From the NCBI GenBank assembly GCA_964489265.1, contig CAZAXX010000003.1, forward strand, positions 3,585-67,584: a DNA stretch of 64,000 nucleotides, written 5' to 3'. This document shows, piece after piece, positions 1-10,400 of the stretch. This DNA comes from CAYRUP01 sp964489265 (GTDB lineage Bacteria; Pseudomonadota; Gammaproteobacteria; DSM-16500). The translations under genes were made by a program, and so were the position numbers. The notes beneath the pieces were generated by a model that had not been told where the DNA came from, ran no database searches, and was given only the letters and a program-made list of their open reading frames with translations. The number at the start of each line of letters is the position of its first letter. Position 1 is the first letter of the stretch.

Positions 1-492
1 ACCAATGATGCCCCTGCACTGGCACAAGCAGATGTGGCCGTTGCGATGAATACAGGAACCCAAGCTGCAAAAGAAGCAGGAAATTTAGTGGATTTAGATT
101 CAAACCCAACTAAATTGATTGAAGTCGTTGAAATTGGCAAACAATTATTAATGACGCGTGGTTCACTGACAACATTTAGTATAGCGAATGATATCGCAAA
201 ATATTTTGCGATTTTACCCGCCGCATTTTCAGCAACCTATCCCGTGTTAAATAAATTTAACATCATGCATCTTGCAACGCCTGAAAGTGCTATTTTATCG
301 GCTGTCATTTTTAATGCGTTAATCATTATCTTTTTAATTCCGTTAGCATTGCGCGGTGTGAAATATTATCGTGTAACTGCGGCACGTTTATTAAGAAAAA
401 ATGTATTTGTGTACGGTCTGGGCGGTTTGCTCATACCGTTTATTGCAATTAAATTAATTGATCTAGTTTTATCAGGATTAGGTTTGACATAA
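1..492 (+). CDS. kdpB: KdpB, potassium-transporting P-type ATPase catalytic subunit (C-terminal fragment)
   Basis: The reading frame is open from the first base, so the gene starts outside the window and only the last 163 codons are visible. KdpB is the ATP-hydrolysing subunit of the KdpFABC high-affinity K+ pump in the inner membrane. The fragment begins with the conserved TNDAPAL segment of the P-domain and continues through the AMNTGTQAAKEAGN stretch. It ends in the three C-terminal membrane segments (about window codons 60-160, including the LATPESAILSAVIFNALII helix). kdpC follows after 9 bases, which is the standard kdp order. Length and sequence of the visible part look normal for the family. 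Confidence 0.96.
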   Translation, partial: TNDAPALAQADVAVAMNTGTQAAKEAGNLVDLDSNPTKLIEVVEIGKQLLMTRGSLTTFSIANDIAKYFAILPAAFSATYPVLNKFNIMHLATPESAILSAVIFNALIIIFLIPLALRGVKYYRVTAARLLRKNVFVYGLGGLLIPFIAIKLIDLVLSGLGLT

Positions 493-501
493 GGATTTGC
501 T

Positions 502-1086
502 ATGTTCAAAGAAATTATTCGTCAAATAAAACCCGCGGTTATTATTTTATTTTTATTTACGCTTATCACAGGATTGCTTTATCCCATGCTGGTAACGGGT
601 ATTGCACAAGTTATTTTTCCCTGGGAAGCGAATGGAAGTTTGCTTGCAAAAAATGGCAACGTGGTTGGATCTTTATTAATTGGACAAGCTTTTTCTGATC
701 CACATTATTTTTATAGTCGTCCGTCAGCAACGTCGCCTGTTCCTTATAATGGTGAATCGTCTTCAGGTTCAAACCTGGGACCTTCTAACCCTACTTTGCT
801 TGCTGCAATCAAAGAACGTGCTTCACATTTTCAAAAAACAGATTCTCCTATTCCTGTCGATTTAGTGACGGCATCAGGTAGTGGACTCGATCCAGATATC
901 AGTCCAGCCGCAGCATTTTATCAGGTTGCACGAATCGCTAAATTGAGAAAGCTTCCAGAAAGTGAAATAAACCAATTAGTCGAGCGTTTTACACAAAAAC
1001 GGCAATTTGCTTTGTTGGGCGAACCAAGAATAAATGTGTTAGAACTCAATTTGGCTTTGGATGAATTGAGGAAAACCCATGCCTGA
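502..1086 (+). CDS. kdpC: KdpC, K+-transporting ATPase subunit C
   Basis: The 194-residue protein has one N-terminal membrane helix (about residues 11-36) and a periplasmic domain, as in KdpC, the small subunit that stabilises ATP binding in the KdpFABC pump. Family signatures are the GSLLIGQAFSDPHYFYSRPSAT region, the SSSGSNLGPSNP motif and the VTASGSGLDPDISPAAA motif. The start is supported by AAGGA upstream and by the tight 9-base gap after kdpB. Its last 8 bases overlap the start of kdpD, so the two are probably translationally coupled. Length is normal for the family. Confidence 0.96.
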   Translation: MFKEIIRQIKPAVIILFLFTLITGLLYPMLVTGIAQVIFPWEANGSLLAKNGNVVGSLLIGQAFSDPHYFYSRPSATSPVPYNGESSSGSNLGPSNPTLLAAIKERASHFQKTDSPIPVDLVTASGSGLDPDISPAAAFYQVARIAKLRKLPESEINQLVERFTQKRQFALLGEPRINVLELNLALDELRKTHA

Positions 1087-3013
1087 ACAACGCCCGAATC
1101 CAGAAGAATTACTCCAACGTGTTCAAGCCGAAGAACAAAAAAGCACGCGTGGTAAATTAAAAATTTATCTGGGAGCAGCGCCGGGTGTCGGTAAAACCCA
1201 TGAAATGCTGCATGATGCATTGGAAGAACGTGAGAAAGGATTGGATGTGGTGATTGGGATTGTCGAATCTCATGGGCGAACAGAAATTAATAAAATGACA
1301 ACCCACTTTGAAAGTTTACCAAGAGAGAAAATTCTTTATCATGGTAAGGAATTACTGGAATTTGATATAGATGGTGCCTTGAAACGAAATCCAGGATTAA
1401 TTTTGCTAGATGAAATGGCGCATTCAAATGCGCCTGGCACGCGGCACAAAAAACGCTGGCAAGATATTAAGGAGTTACTGGATCGTGGTGTGGATGTTTA
1501 TACCACGTTAAATGTGCAGCATGTTGAAAGTCTCAATGATGATGTTTCACAAATTATCCATGCGCCAATTAATGAAACCGTGCCTGATTCGATGTTGGAA
1601 CTCGCTGATACCATCGAATTAGTGGATATTCCTCCGAAAGAATTATTAAAACGACTGAATGAGGGTAAAGTCTACATTCCAGAGCAAGCCAAGTTAGCGT
1701 CAGAATATTTTTTTAAAGAAGGCAATTTGACAGCATTACGCGAACTGGCTTTACGCACCACAGCGGAACAAGTTGGTACGCAAGTACTGTTATATCGTCA
1801 GGGCAAAGGCATTAAACACATTTGGCCGACCAAAGAAAAAATATTAGTGTGTGTTGGCGCGGGTCATGACTCAAGGAAATTAATTCGTGCTGCTCGTCGT
1901 CTAGCAACCAGTTTACAGATCGCTTGGATTGCAGTCGTGGTTGAAACACCCAAAATGCGCTGGTCCGAAGCGAAGCACAACAGTGCCATGCAGAATTTAC
2001 GTTTTGCCGAGCAGTTAGGTGCAACAACGCGCATCTTGACTGGGCTTGATATGATTAAAGAAATTATGCGGTTCGCTCGCGAACAAAACGTGACGCAAAT
2101 TATGGTATGGAAAAATATCCGGCCACGGATTCGCAATTTATTTTTTCGAAATTTAGCGGATGAAATTGTACGGCATAGTGGTGAAATTGATATCTATATC
2201 ATGACGGGTAATTCCAAAGTTATTTCACCCGAGAGTAAACCTTTTTCAATTCCATCAACATCCTGGCTCAACTATTTTATTGCGATTCTGATCGTGACGT
2301 TAGTGACGGGTCTTAATTTTTTTCTTGACTCATTTTTAAGTACCAGCAATTTAATTATGGTTTATCTGTTAGGCGTGACTATCGTTGCGTTGTTAGGCGA
2401 AGTCGGACCTGCCATGCTTGCATCCATTTTAAGCGTCCTCGCCTGTGATTTTTTCTTTATTGAGCCTTTGTATAGTTTTGCTGTCTCCGATATCGAATAT
2501 TTTTTTACATTAATTGTGATGTTATTAGTGTCATTTATCATCAGTCATTTAACCTTGCGCATGCAAAGACAGGCGGAGTCTGCTCGTTTTGCAGAACAAC
2601 AAACTGCCGCGCTGCATACCTTAAGCAGACAATTAGCGAGCACCCGCGGCATGGACAAGCTGCTTGAGATAGGAACACATTATATCGGTGATATTTTGAA
2701 TAGTCAGGTCAGTGCACTGTTACCAAATAAGGACCGTCTGGTTCTGCATCCGAAAAATAGAGAGTTAAATGATAAAGAACAAGGCATTGCAAAATGGGTT
2801 TATGAAATGGGAAAAAGTGCCGGATTCGGTACCGATACACTTTCATTTTCTGACGCGTTATATATGCCATTAATTGCTTCACAACAAACGATTGGCGTAC
2901 TGCGAATTGTGCCGAAAACCAAACGGTTGTTTACGCCTGACCAAATGTATCTTCTGGAAGCGTGTTCCAATCAAATTGCGCTGGCTCTGGAAGTCGATAA
3001 AATCCACACATAG
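1079..3013 (+). CDS. kdpD: KdpD-type potassium sensor lacking the histidine kinase module
   Basis: The 644-residue protein matches the input half of KdpD. It has an N-terminal KdpD domain with a Walker A motif (GAAPGVGKT, residues 32-40) and an acidic Walker-B-like LLDE (109-112). A universal-stress-protein-like domain follows (about 250-370), then a four-helix DUF4118 membrane region (about 395-490) and a GAF-like domain (about 510-640). Full-length KdpD is close to 900 residues and continues into HisKA and HATPase domains. Here a stop falls directly after the GAF domain, and the 230 bases before the next gene cannot hold the missing part. No kdpE follows. It could be a stand-alone regulator of the pump or a decayed sensor. 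Confidence 0.92.
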   Translation: MPEQRPNPEELLQRVQAEEQKSTRGKLKIYLGAAPGVGKTHEMLHDALEEREKGLDVVIGIVESHGRTEINKMTTHFESLPREKILYHGKELLEFDIDGALKRNPGLILLDEMAHSNAPGTRHKKRWQDIKELLDRGVDVYTTLNVQHVESLNDDVSQIIHAPINETVPDSMLELADTIELVDIPPKELLKRLNEGKVYIPEQAKLASEYFFKEGNLTALRELALRTTAEQVGTQVLLYRQGKGIKHIWPTKEKILVCVGAGHDSRKLIRAARRLATSLQIAWIAVVVETPKMRWSEAKHNSAMQNLRFAEQLGATTRILTGLDMIKEIMRFAREQNVTQIMVWKNIRPRIRNLFFRNLADEIVRHSGEIDIYIMTGNSKVISPESKPFSIPSTSWLNYFIAILIVTLVTGLNFFLDSFLSTSNLIMVYLLGVTIVALLGEVGPAMLASILSVLACDFFFIEPLYSFAVSDIEYFFTLIVMLLVSFIISHLTLRMQRQAESARFAEQQTAALHTLSRQLASTRGMDKLLEIGTHYIGDILNSQVSALLPNKDRLVLHPKNRELNDKEQGIAKWVYEMGKSAGFGTDTLSFSDALYMPLIASQQTIGVLRIVPKTKRLFTPDQMYLLEACSNQIALALEVDKIHT

Positions 3014-3243
3014 CCGTCAAGTCTTTTTTTCGCAAATTTTTTATGCAAAATTAATTAAATTTTAAAAATTGTTTGACTAGTGAAATTTTTTATTTGCAAA
3101 AAAAAAGCCTTTTTTATACCAATGGGTAACCACAATCAATCGTCAAGCACAAAATCGAGTAAATTTTCAACGTCCCCTAGCAATCGCATGCTAGTTTAAT
3201 TTCGCAAGTTATCAATTTATTTAAACTAATTAATGAGGTTAGC
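3014..3243. other. AT-rich intergenic region after kdpD
   Basis: This 230-base gap separates the kdp operon from the desaturase gene. It is strongly A/T biased with A- and T-runs near 3085-3118. It contains no reading frame resembling a HisKA or HATPase domain in any frame. A GAGG Shine-Dalgarno stretch lies just before the desaturase start. I see no convincing hairpin terminator for kdp. Confidence 0.5.
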
Positions 3244-4389
3244 ATGTTTGGACTAATACAATTACCATGGTGGGGTTATATCGTTGTTACTTTAGTTTTG
3301 ACACAGATTACTCTGTTGGGCGTCACGATTTTTTTGCATCGGCATCAGGCGCATCGATCAGTTGATTTGCATCCGATAGTGAGTCATTTTTTTCGTTTCT
3401 GGTTATGGATGACGACAGGACAAGTTACCAAAGAATGGGCGGCTATTCATAGAAAGCATCATGCGAAAGTTGAAACAGTCGACGATCCGCATAGCCCTCA
3501 GATACATGGTTTAAAAAAAGTATTGCTGGAAGGAGCTGAGTTATATCGTAAAGAAAAATGTAATCAGGAAACCCTAGACCGTTATGGGCATGGTACTCCG
3601 GATGATTGGCTAGAACGGAATGTTTATAGCAAACATAGTGCGGCAGGCAACATTGCATTATTTATTATTAATTTCATTCTGTTTGGTTTTGTCGGTATTG
3701 CTATGTGGGCAGCGCAAATGGCATGGATTCCCTTTTTTGCTGGTGGTGTTATTAATGGCGTTGGCCATGCTATTGGTTATCGTAATTTTGAACCGAAAGA
3801 TGCATCGCGAAATATTATTCCATTTGGGATTTTTATTGCGGGTGAAGAATTGCATAACAATCACCATACCTATGGCACATCTGCAAAATTTTCAGTGAAA
3901 TGGTGGGAAATTGATTTGGGTTGGTATGTTATCCGATTGTTACAATTGTTTGGCTTGGCAAAACCTAAATATGTGCCGCCGCGTGCAACATTCAATTTAA
4001 AAAAATCAACGGTGGATCTTGATACATTAAAAGCTGTTATCGCAAATCGTTTTCAGGTCATGGCAAATTATTGCAATAAAGTGATCAAGCCGGTATTTAA
4101 AGAAGAACGTAAAAAATCGGGCTCTGCTCTTTCAACCAAAGTACGCAAGTTATTAATTCGTGACACAACATTACAAACCAGCTTAACACCTGTGTTGGAA
4201 CAGCATCAGAAATTAAAAATGGTTCATCATTTTCACTTGCAGTTACAAGCGATTTGGGCAAAAAGTACGGCGGCTCAGCATACGCTGCTTGAGACATTAC
4301 AAGTGTGGTGTAAACAAGCGGAGGAAAGTGGAATTGATGCGTTGCGACAGTTTGTTATGCATTTAAAAACGTACGTGCCATCAAATTAA
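3244..4389 (+). CDS. Membrane acyl-lipid/acyl-CoA desaturase (DesA/OLE1-like fatty acid desaturase)
   Basis: The 381-residue integral membrane protein carries the three histidine boxes of the di-iron desaturases: HRHQAH (residues 32-37), HRKHH (69-73) and HNNHH (204-208). These bind the two irons that insert a double bond, usually delta-9, into a fatty acyl chain. Membrane segments flank the boxes (about 8-30, 45-60, 135-175). The last 120 residues form a mostly helical, charged cytoplasmic extension without a known motif, as in many proteobacterial members. Substrate form (CoA, ACP or phospholipid) cannot be told from sequence. The gene stands alone, with a GAGG ribosome-binding site and a palindromic repeat just after its stop. 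Confidence 0.9.
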   Translation: MFGLIQLPWWGYIVVTLVLTQITLLGVTIFLHRHQAHRSVDLHPIVSHFFRFWLWMTTGQVTKEWAAIHRKHHAKVETVDDPHSPQIHGLKKVLLEGAELYRKEKCNQETLDRYGHGTPDDWLERNVYSKHSAAGNIALFIINFILFGFVGIAMWAAQMAWIPFFAGGVINGVGHAIGYRNFEPKDASRNIIPFGIFIAGEELHNNHHTYGTSAKFSVKWWEIDLGWYVIRLLQLFGLAKPKYVPPRATFNLKKSTVDLDTLKAVIANRFQVMANYCNKVIKPVFKEERKKSGSALSTKVRKLLIRDTTLQTSLTPVLEQHQKLKMVHHFHLQLQAIWAKSTAAQHTLLETLQVWCKQAEESGIDALRQFVMHLKTYVPSN

Positions 4390-4412
4390 TTACAACATTG
4401 TCGTTAAAAAAT

Positions 4413-4438
4413 GTCATTCCCGCGAAGGCGGGAATGAC
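4413..4438. repeat. Palindromic intergenic repeat, GTCATTCCCGC family (single hairpin)
   Basis: Perfect 11-base arms, GTCATTCCCGC and GCGGGAATGAC, enclose a 4-base loop GAAG. It lies between the convergent ends of the desaturase gene and the giant adhesin gene, so it could also act as a transcription barrier for both, though it lacks a strong T-run. A larger relative with the same arm sequence occurs at 22675-22746. Confidence 0.85.
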
Positions 4439-4449
4439 AGTAGGGAGTA

Positions 4450-7400
4450 TTAGTAACAGCCAACTGTTTGCTTATCTTTAATATCATCATCTAACGAAGT
4501 TTCTTGTTCTATGATGTTAGTAATCGCAATATCGACAAAGCCGGTCGGTATTATAATGTTACTTAGCAAACTGATCGGATCAGAAGGACCTGTACCTGAA
4601 TTTGTTGTTGAGAAAGGTGTAATGATTTGTGCAACATCTCCATTGATAACTGCAGGAGTCGGTGCTGGTGTAGGTTCAGGTACCGGTGCTGGTGCTGGTG
4701 GATTAGTAATAGTCATATTTTGGAAGTAGAACGGATCACCAATGTAACCAAAGCTATGATCATTAGGATCTGGATAGGTAATAGTGAGATTCGATTTTGC
4801 AGGTAAAGTAATCGTATCTTGTCCAGAACCAATTGATTTTTGGATTCGGTTAAACGATGTGATGCGGACACCGTTACTATTCAATATTGTTCCAGCATTT
4901 AACTCATTACTACCAGGCGCCGGCATAGACAAGGTCAATTTAACAGGTGCTGCATAGCCGGTAAAATTAACTATATTTATGCTAGTTGTGTTGCCACCAT
5001 CAACCTGTCCTGTAATGCTGCCCGTGCCAGTGAAAGTAAATGTGCTGGTGCCTGAGCCGCCGGTTAAATATTGGATTTGAGAAAAGCCACCGCCAACTCC
5101 AGTCGCGCCACCAGAATCTGCACCACTGATAGTCCAATTTGCTGGACCAGATGCGATGGTCAACACATTTTGAGTACCACTACCACCGGTGATAGATCCA
5201 CTAACGGTTCCGCCATTCAATACAAAGTTATTTGCGCCAGAGCCGCCAACTAAATTTTGAATATTATTAAATTGTAAGCTATTCACTCCCACCATACTGT
5301 TGATAGCACCTAGATCTGAACCCGTGATCTGCCAGGTTTGTGGATCATTTGTTAATATGGTTAAGCTGTTATTTACGCCAGTACCATTTAGCACAATGTT
5401 ATTGAAACCACTCAGTGCTGTGCTACCAAAACTTAAATTTGAACCTGTCACAGTTAAATTATGATTGCCGCCTACCATGCTTGATTGGAAATTGATGTTG
5501 CCACTATCACTCAGCAACAATGCATCTGCTCCTAGAGTTAAGTTAGAGATATAAGTTTGACTACCTACGGTATGAATTCCAGCGCTACCTACAGTCAAAT
5601 TACCTGCACTGCTGGTTAAGCTTGTTAATGGGGTAACACCACCGATATCACCGACTAAATCAATTGAACCGGGGCCTTGTAAATTTAACCCAGCTGCACC
5701 ATCGATTGCACCCGTGATAGTTAATGCATCGCTAAGCGAAGTGGTTTTTATGATACTAGAAGCATTCAGAGTAACAAGTCCATCAAGTTGGGTTGTACCT
5801 GTTGTTAATAACGTACCACCATTTAACGTTAGGGCCGCGTTGCTGGTGAGGTTATTAAGCGAAAGCGTTCCGCCTGATGAAATTGTTACTCCTCCTGCCA
5901 AACTACTCAGTGCTGATACGTTGTTCATACTAAACGTACCTGTGCCGGCAAAAATTATCTCGCTAATATTGGTTGCAGTACCGGTGAGATAACTATTCGT
6001 GCCAGTCACATTAAGCGTTAAATTGCTAATCGTATCTCCTGTTAGATTTCCTGAAAATTGCAAATCATTTGCAATTAATACTGGATTGCTAGTGACAGCT
6101 ACGTCACCACTATAACTTTGATTACCCGTTGTCGTCACATTTGCATTAATGAATGCGTTACCAGCTGAAATTGTTCCCAATGCGCGAGTGCCTCCGACTG
6201 CACCATCAAATGTTATATCACTGGTGGTTGTGATACTCTTTGCCGAGAGGAGAGGGAATGTATCCAATGTGTCATGGAAAGTGATGCCGGTACCTGCTGT
6301 AAACGTGGGTGATGATGCTAATCTGGTAGCTCCGAAATAATCCTGTTGATTAATGGTTGACATAGAAGATCCTGCAATGTCAATCACGCCACCTGTCACC
6401 GACAGTGACAACAGTGGATTAATAGAACCTACTGCATCAGTAAATATGACTCCGCCGTTGCTAGCTGAGATTGTTGCAGTGTTAGCGAGGCCATCAAGTT
6501 TATCATAAAAAGTAACAAAGCCATTTGTTGAAGTAAAGGTCTCGCTTACACCTCCCAGTGTAACGGGTGAATGATAGCTTTGATCATTGATAGTTGTGAT
6601 CGAAATACTATTATTAACATTCGTGTTACTTGCCGTTATGTCAAACGTATCAAGATTGCCAGAAGTACCGACGTCGCTATAAAATGTGACTGCGCCTGCC
6701 GTTGTCGCTGAAAATCCTGTTCCTGTTCCAGTGACATCCAGAGCACCATTGAATGTAATTGCACCAATTCCAGCACCAAATACGGGAGCGCCTGAATTCA
6801 AGCTGACTGCGCCGTAAGTTTGATCGCCTAGTGTTGTGACATCTGAATTAATAACTGTATCAGCGAGTGAGATGATTCCCAATGGATTAATACTTCCGAC
6901 TGCACCATCGAATGTCACGTTACTTGCAGAGGTGAGATCTTGTGGAGTTGTTGTGAGCGAATCAAGTGTGTTATGGAAAGTGACACCATTACCCGCTGTC
7001 AATGTAAGTGCTTGTCCAAACACGGTAGCACCAAAATAATCTTGCGCTTTGATGGTAGAAACAGAAGGTGCTTCAATATCAATTAAATTACCTGTTACTG
7101 CAAAAATATACAGTTGGTTGATACTACCTAATGCTCCGTTAAATTGTACTGTTCCATTTGCTGCGGACATCGAAGCAGATTTAAAGAAACCATCTATCGT
7201 ATCTGCGAAAGTAAGATTACCATTTGTTGAAGTAAAGACTGTAAATCCACCTGATAGTCCCCCTAACGTAATCGGCGAATGATATGTTTGATCATTGATG
7301 GTCGTAATAGAAATATCATTATTAACATTCGTATTATTTGCTGTCACGTCGAGGAGAGCGAGATTACCTGAATCACCGACGTTACCTCTAAATGTGACAT

Positions 7401-10400
7401 CGCCTGTAGTCGTCGCATTAAATCCTGGTGTTCCTATTCCAGTGACATCGAGAATGTCATTGAATGTGATCGCACCACTGCCAGCATCAAACACTTGCAG
7501 ACCTGAACCTGTTAAGCTCACTGATCCATTATAAGTTTGATCGCCTGTTGTTGTGATATTTGAATTAACAACTGCGTTAGCGATTGAAATGATTCCTAAT
7601 GGATTGATACTTCCGACTGCACCATTAAATGTAATGCCACTTGAAGATGTGAGATTCTGCGCTGTTAAAGAGTTAAACGAATCAAGTGTGCTAGCGAAAA
7701 TGATGTCAGTACCTGCCGTCAATGTGAGTGCTTGTCCAAATACAACAGGACTAAAATAATTTTGTGCATTGATGGTAGTAATAGACGGTGCTTCAATGTC
7801 TAAGTTACCTGTAACAGCCAAACTCGTTAATGGGTCGATACTACCCACTGCGCCATTCAATTGGACTGCTCCACCCGCTATTGATATCTGAACAGCTTTA
7901 GGACCGTCTATCGTACTTGCGAAAGTAATATCACCATTTGTTGAAGTAAATATAGTGCTTCCAAGAGTTAAACCTCCCAATGTAACAGGTGAATTATAAG
8001 TTTGACTGTTGATCGTATTGAGCGAAATATCATTATTGATGTTGGTATTGCTCGCTGTCACGCTGAAGGAATCCAGATTGAATGAATCACCTACGTCACC
8101 ATTAAATGTGACTGCGCCTGTCGTAGTAGCTGAAAATCCTGTGCCTGTTCCAGTAACATCGACAGTGCCATTAAATGTAATATCACTAGTACCTGCATCT
8201 AATACAGGAGCGCCTGCGCTAAATGTAACAGCGTTATTGTAAATTTGATGTCCTGTCGTCGTGACATTGCCACTTAAGCTAATGGCATTCGTGTCAAAAT
8301 CATTTACGCCGCTAATAGCACCACTGGTGGCTTGACCTGAATTTGCTATCGTTAAGTTAAATGCATTACCCGTTAAACTACCAATGGTAATGTCTGTACC
8401 TGTGAGTAGTGCATTTGCAAACAATCGTGTAGCACCATAAGTCTGAGCACCTGTCGTCGTCACATTACCATCAATTAAATCTACAGCATTCGTTTGTAAT
8501 GTGGTTACGCCAGTGACTGGACCATACAAGGATGATCGTCTGCTATCATCTAATGTAAGACTATGTGCTCCACCTGTTACACTGCCACCAATTGAAATAC
8601 CTGAACCAAACACAAAGTTATTAATTAAAGTCGTGTCGGCATTCAATGTCACATTGCTATAAGATTGTTGGGTAACATTGACCGCTGCCGTGCCCGAGAC
8701 ATCAAAAATAGTTGGCCCGAAAATAAGGACGCCCAGAGTTGATCCCAATTCTGAAATCGGTCTATCAATAGTAAAAGTTGCAGTGGGAACAACCAAATAG
8801 GCTTGGGTATTCGTTGCATTTCCTAAATAGAAATGGCTAGCATCACCCGAGAAAAGAATATCGTTTGAAGTTAAGCTTCCTCTAAAATCATCGAGCAACG
8901 AGCTAGTCGATGTTGAAGTAATCGTGCTATCAACATTAATGTAATATTGGAGTAGATTGGTTAAACCCGTCATGCTGCTACCCGAAGATGCAGCTAATTC
9001 CAAGATATTTCCTGCTCCACCTCCAGCGTAAATCAAAAGATGACTGTTATCTGCGATATCACCATTTGCTGTGATGGAATAAAATGAGCTATCTGCGCCT
9101 GAGTGGGTTACTTCTTTTATTACGCCATCCGCTGCGACCGTGACAGCTTGTCCACCGGTTGCTCCATTAAAACTACCTTGTACTACACGCGGAGTTGTCG
9201 GAAAGAATGCTTTGAGATAAGGATAAGAAGTTCCTTCGATAATGCCCCAGGTATTTGTAAAATCCCAACCTGTAAATGATGCAGCATGGGTTAAATCAAC
9301 AGCACCGCCGCCGCAAGCTGTATTACCATAACAACCGATGGAAGCTGAAGATCCCCCAGTCGTACTTTGTCCTGAAGTTGCTCCGTCCCAGTAGTTGTTA
9401 CTGAAGGTACTACCACCCCAGTCTCTTCCAACTAATCCGCCTACATCATAACCCGCAAACCCCGTATTCGCCGGTGCAGTTACATAGCCTGTGCTGTAAG
9501 AATTGGTAATAGTACCACCAAATATAACGCGACCTGCTAAGCCACCCACTTCAAATTCAATCGAAGGATTGGTACCCGTAGCGGTGACAACAACCGAGCT
9601 ATAAGAATCTGTAATTAATCCGCCGGTAACACCTGAAACAAGGCCGCCTGGAATGACTTGTTGGTCAACACCAATAGCAGTCACAGTACCTGTCGCATAG
9701 GATCTTTGTAATGTACCACCCAACCAGAAAGCATAGGGCGAAGGACCATGATTATCTACTATTGCAGTAATATTTACATTGGTGAGACCAAGATCTTCAA
9801 TGACACTGCCTGTATTCGTTAATGCAAACATACTTGCAGCTGAGTTAGGAGGTGCGGTAGAGTTATCCCAGTTAATGTAAAGCCCATCGATTGCATGACC
9901 ATTTCCACTTAAGCTTCCTGTAAATGCGCTACTGTCGGGTAGAAATGTTCCGACAGAAATAAATCCATTTCCACCATTGGTTGAACTGGTTCCCCAAATA
10001 TCCGCTGGATTAAGAATTTGACTTCCTAAATCAATATCATTTGCAACAGTAAAGGCTTGACTTCCATCCATGCCGATCAATTGAAGTTGATGTCCGTTAC
10101 GAATTGTCGTGCTGAATTCAGATCGCAGCATTGGACGTGTATAAGCCGAGGAAGTATTTCCGCCATAACTCAAATTAAACCAGACAGCATTCACACCCGA
10201 GGTATCAAAACCCCATGCATCATCAACTGTGACAAAGCCATTCGCTTGTTTTGTAAAATTATCCTGTACCAACATTTCTTGGGTCGTCATTCCCTTATAA
10301 CCAGCTGCACCTGTACTTCCATCGCTAGTTAATTGACCCGTGGTTTCCGTATCCCAGAAACTGTTATTGACGGTGAGAGTGCCAGCTTGAGCAACTAAAC

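Noticed and set aside
3085..3120. Rho-independent terminator after kdpD
   Set aside because: The A-run and T-run could pair only through a very weak A/T stem with a tiny loop.
2874..3243. Possible frameshifted remainder of KdpD
   Set aside because: Only 230 bases remain before the next gene, and no frame shows H, N, G1 or G2 kinase boxes. A frameshift cannot explain the missing 250 residues.
4511..10332. Many plus-strand open frames (for example 5714-5992, 7295-7534, 8009-8242) inside the adhesin region
   Set aside because: They are complementary-strand shadows of the repetitive minus-strand adhesin gene. They recur with its repeat period, are Val/Pro/Ser-rich and have no ribosome-binding sites.
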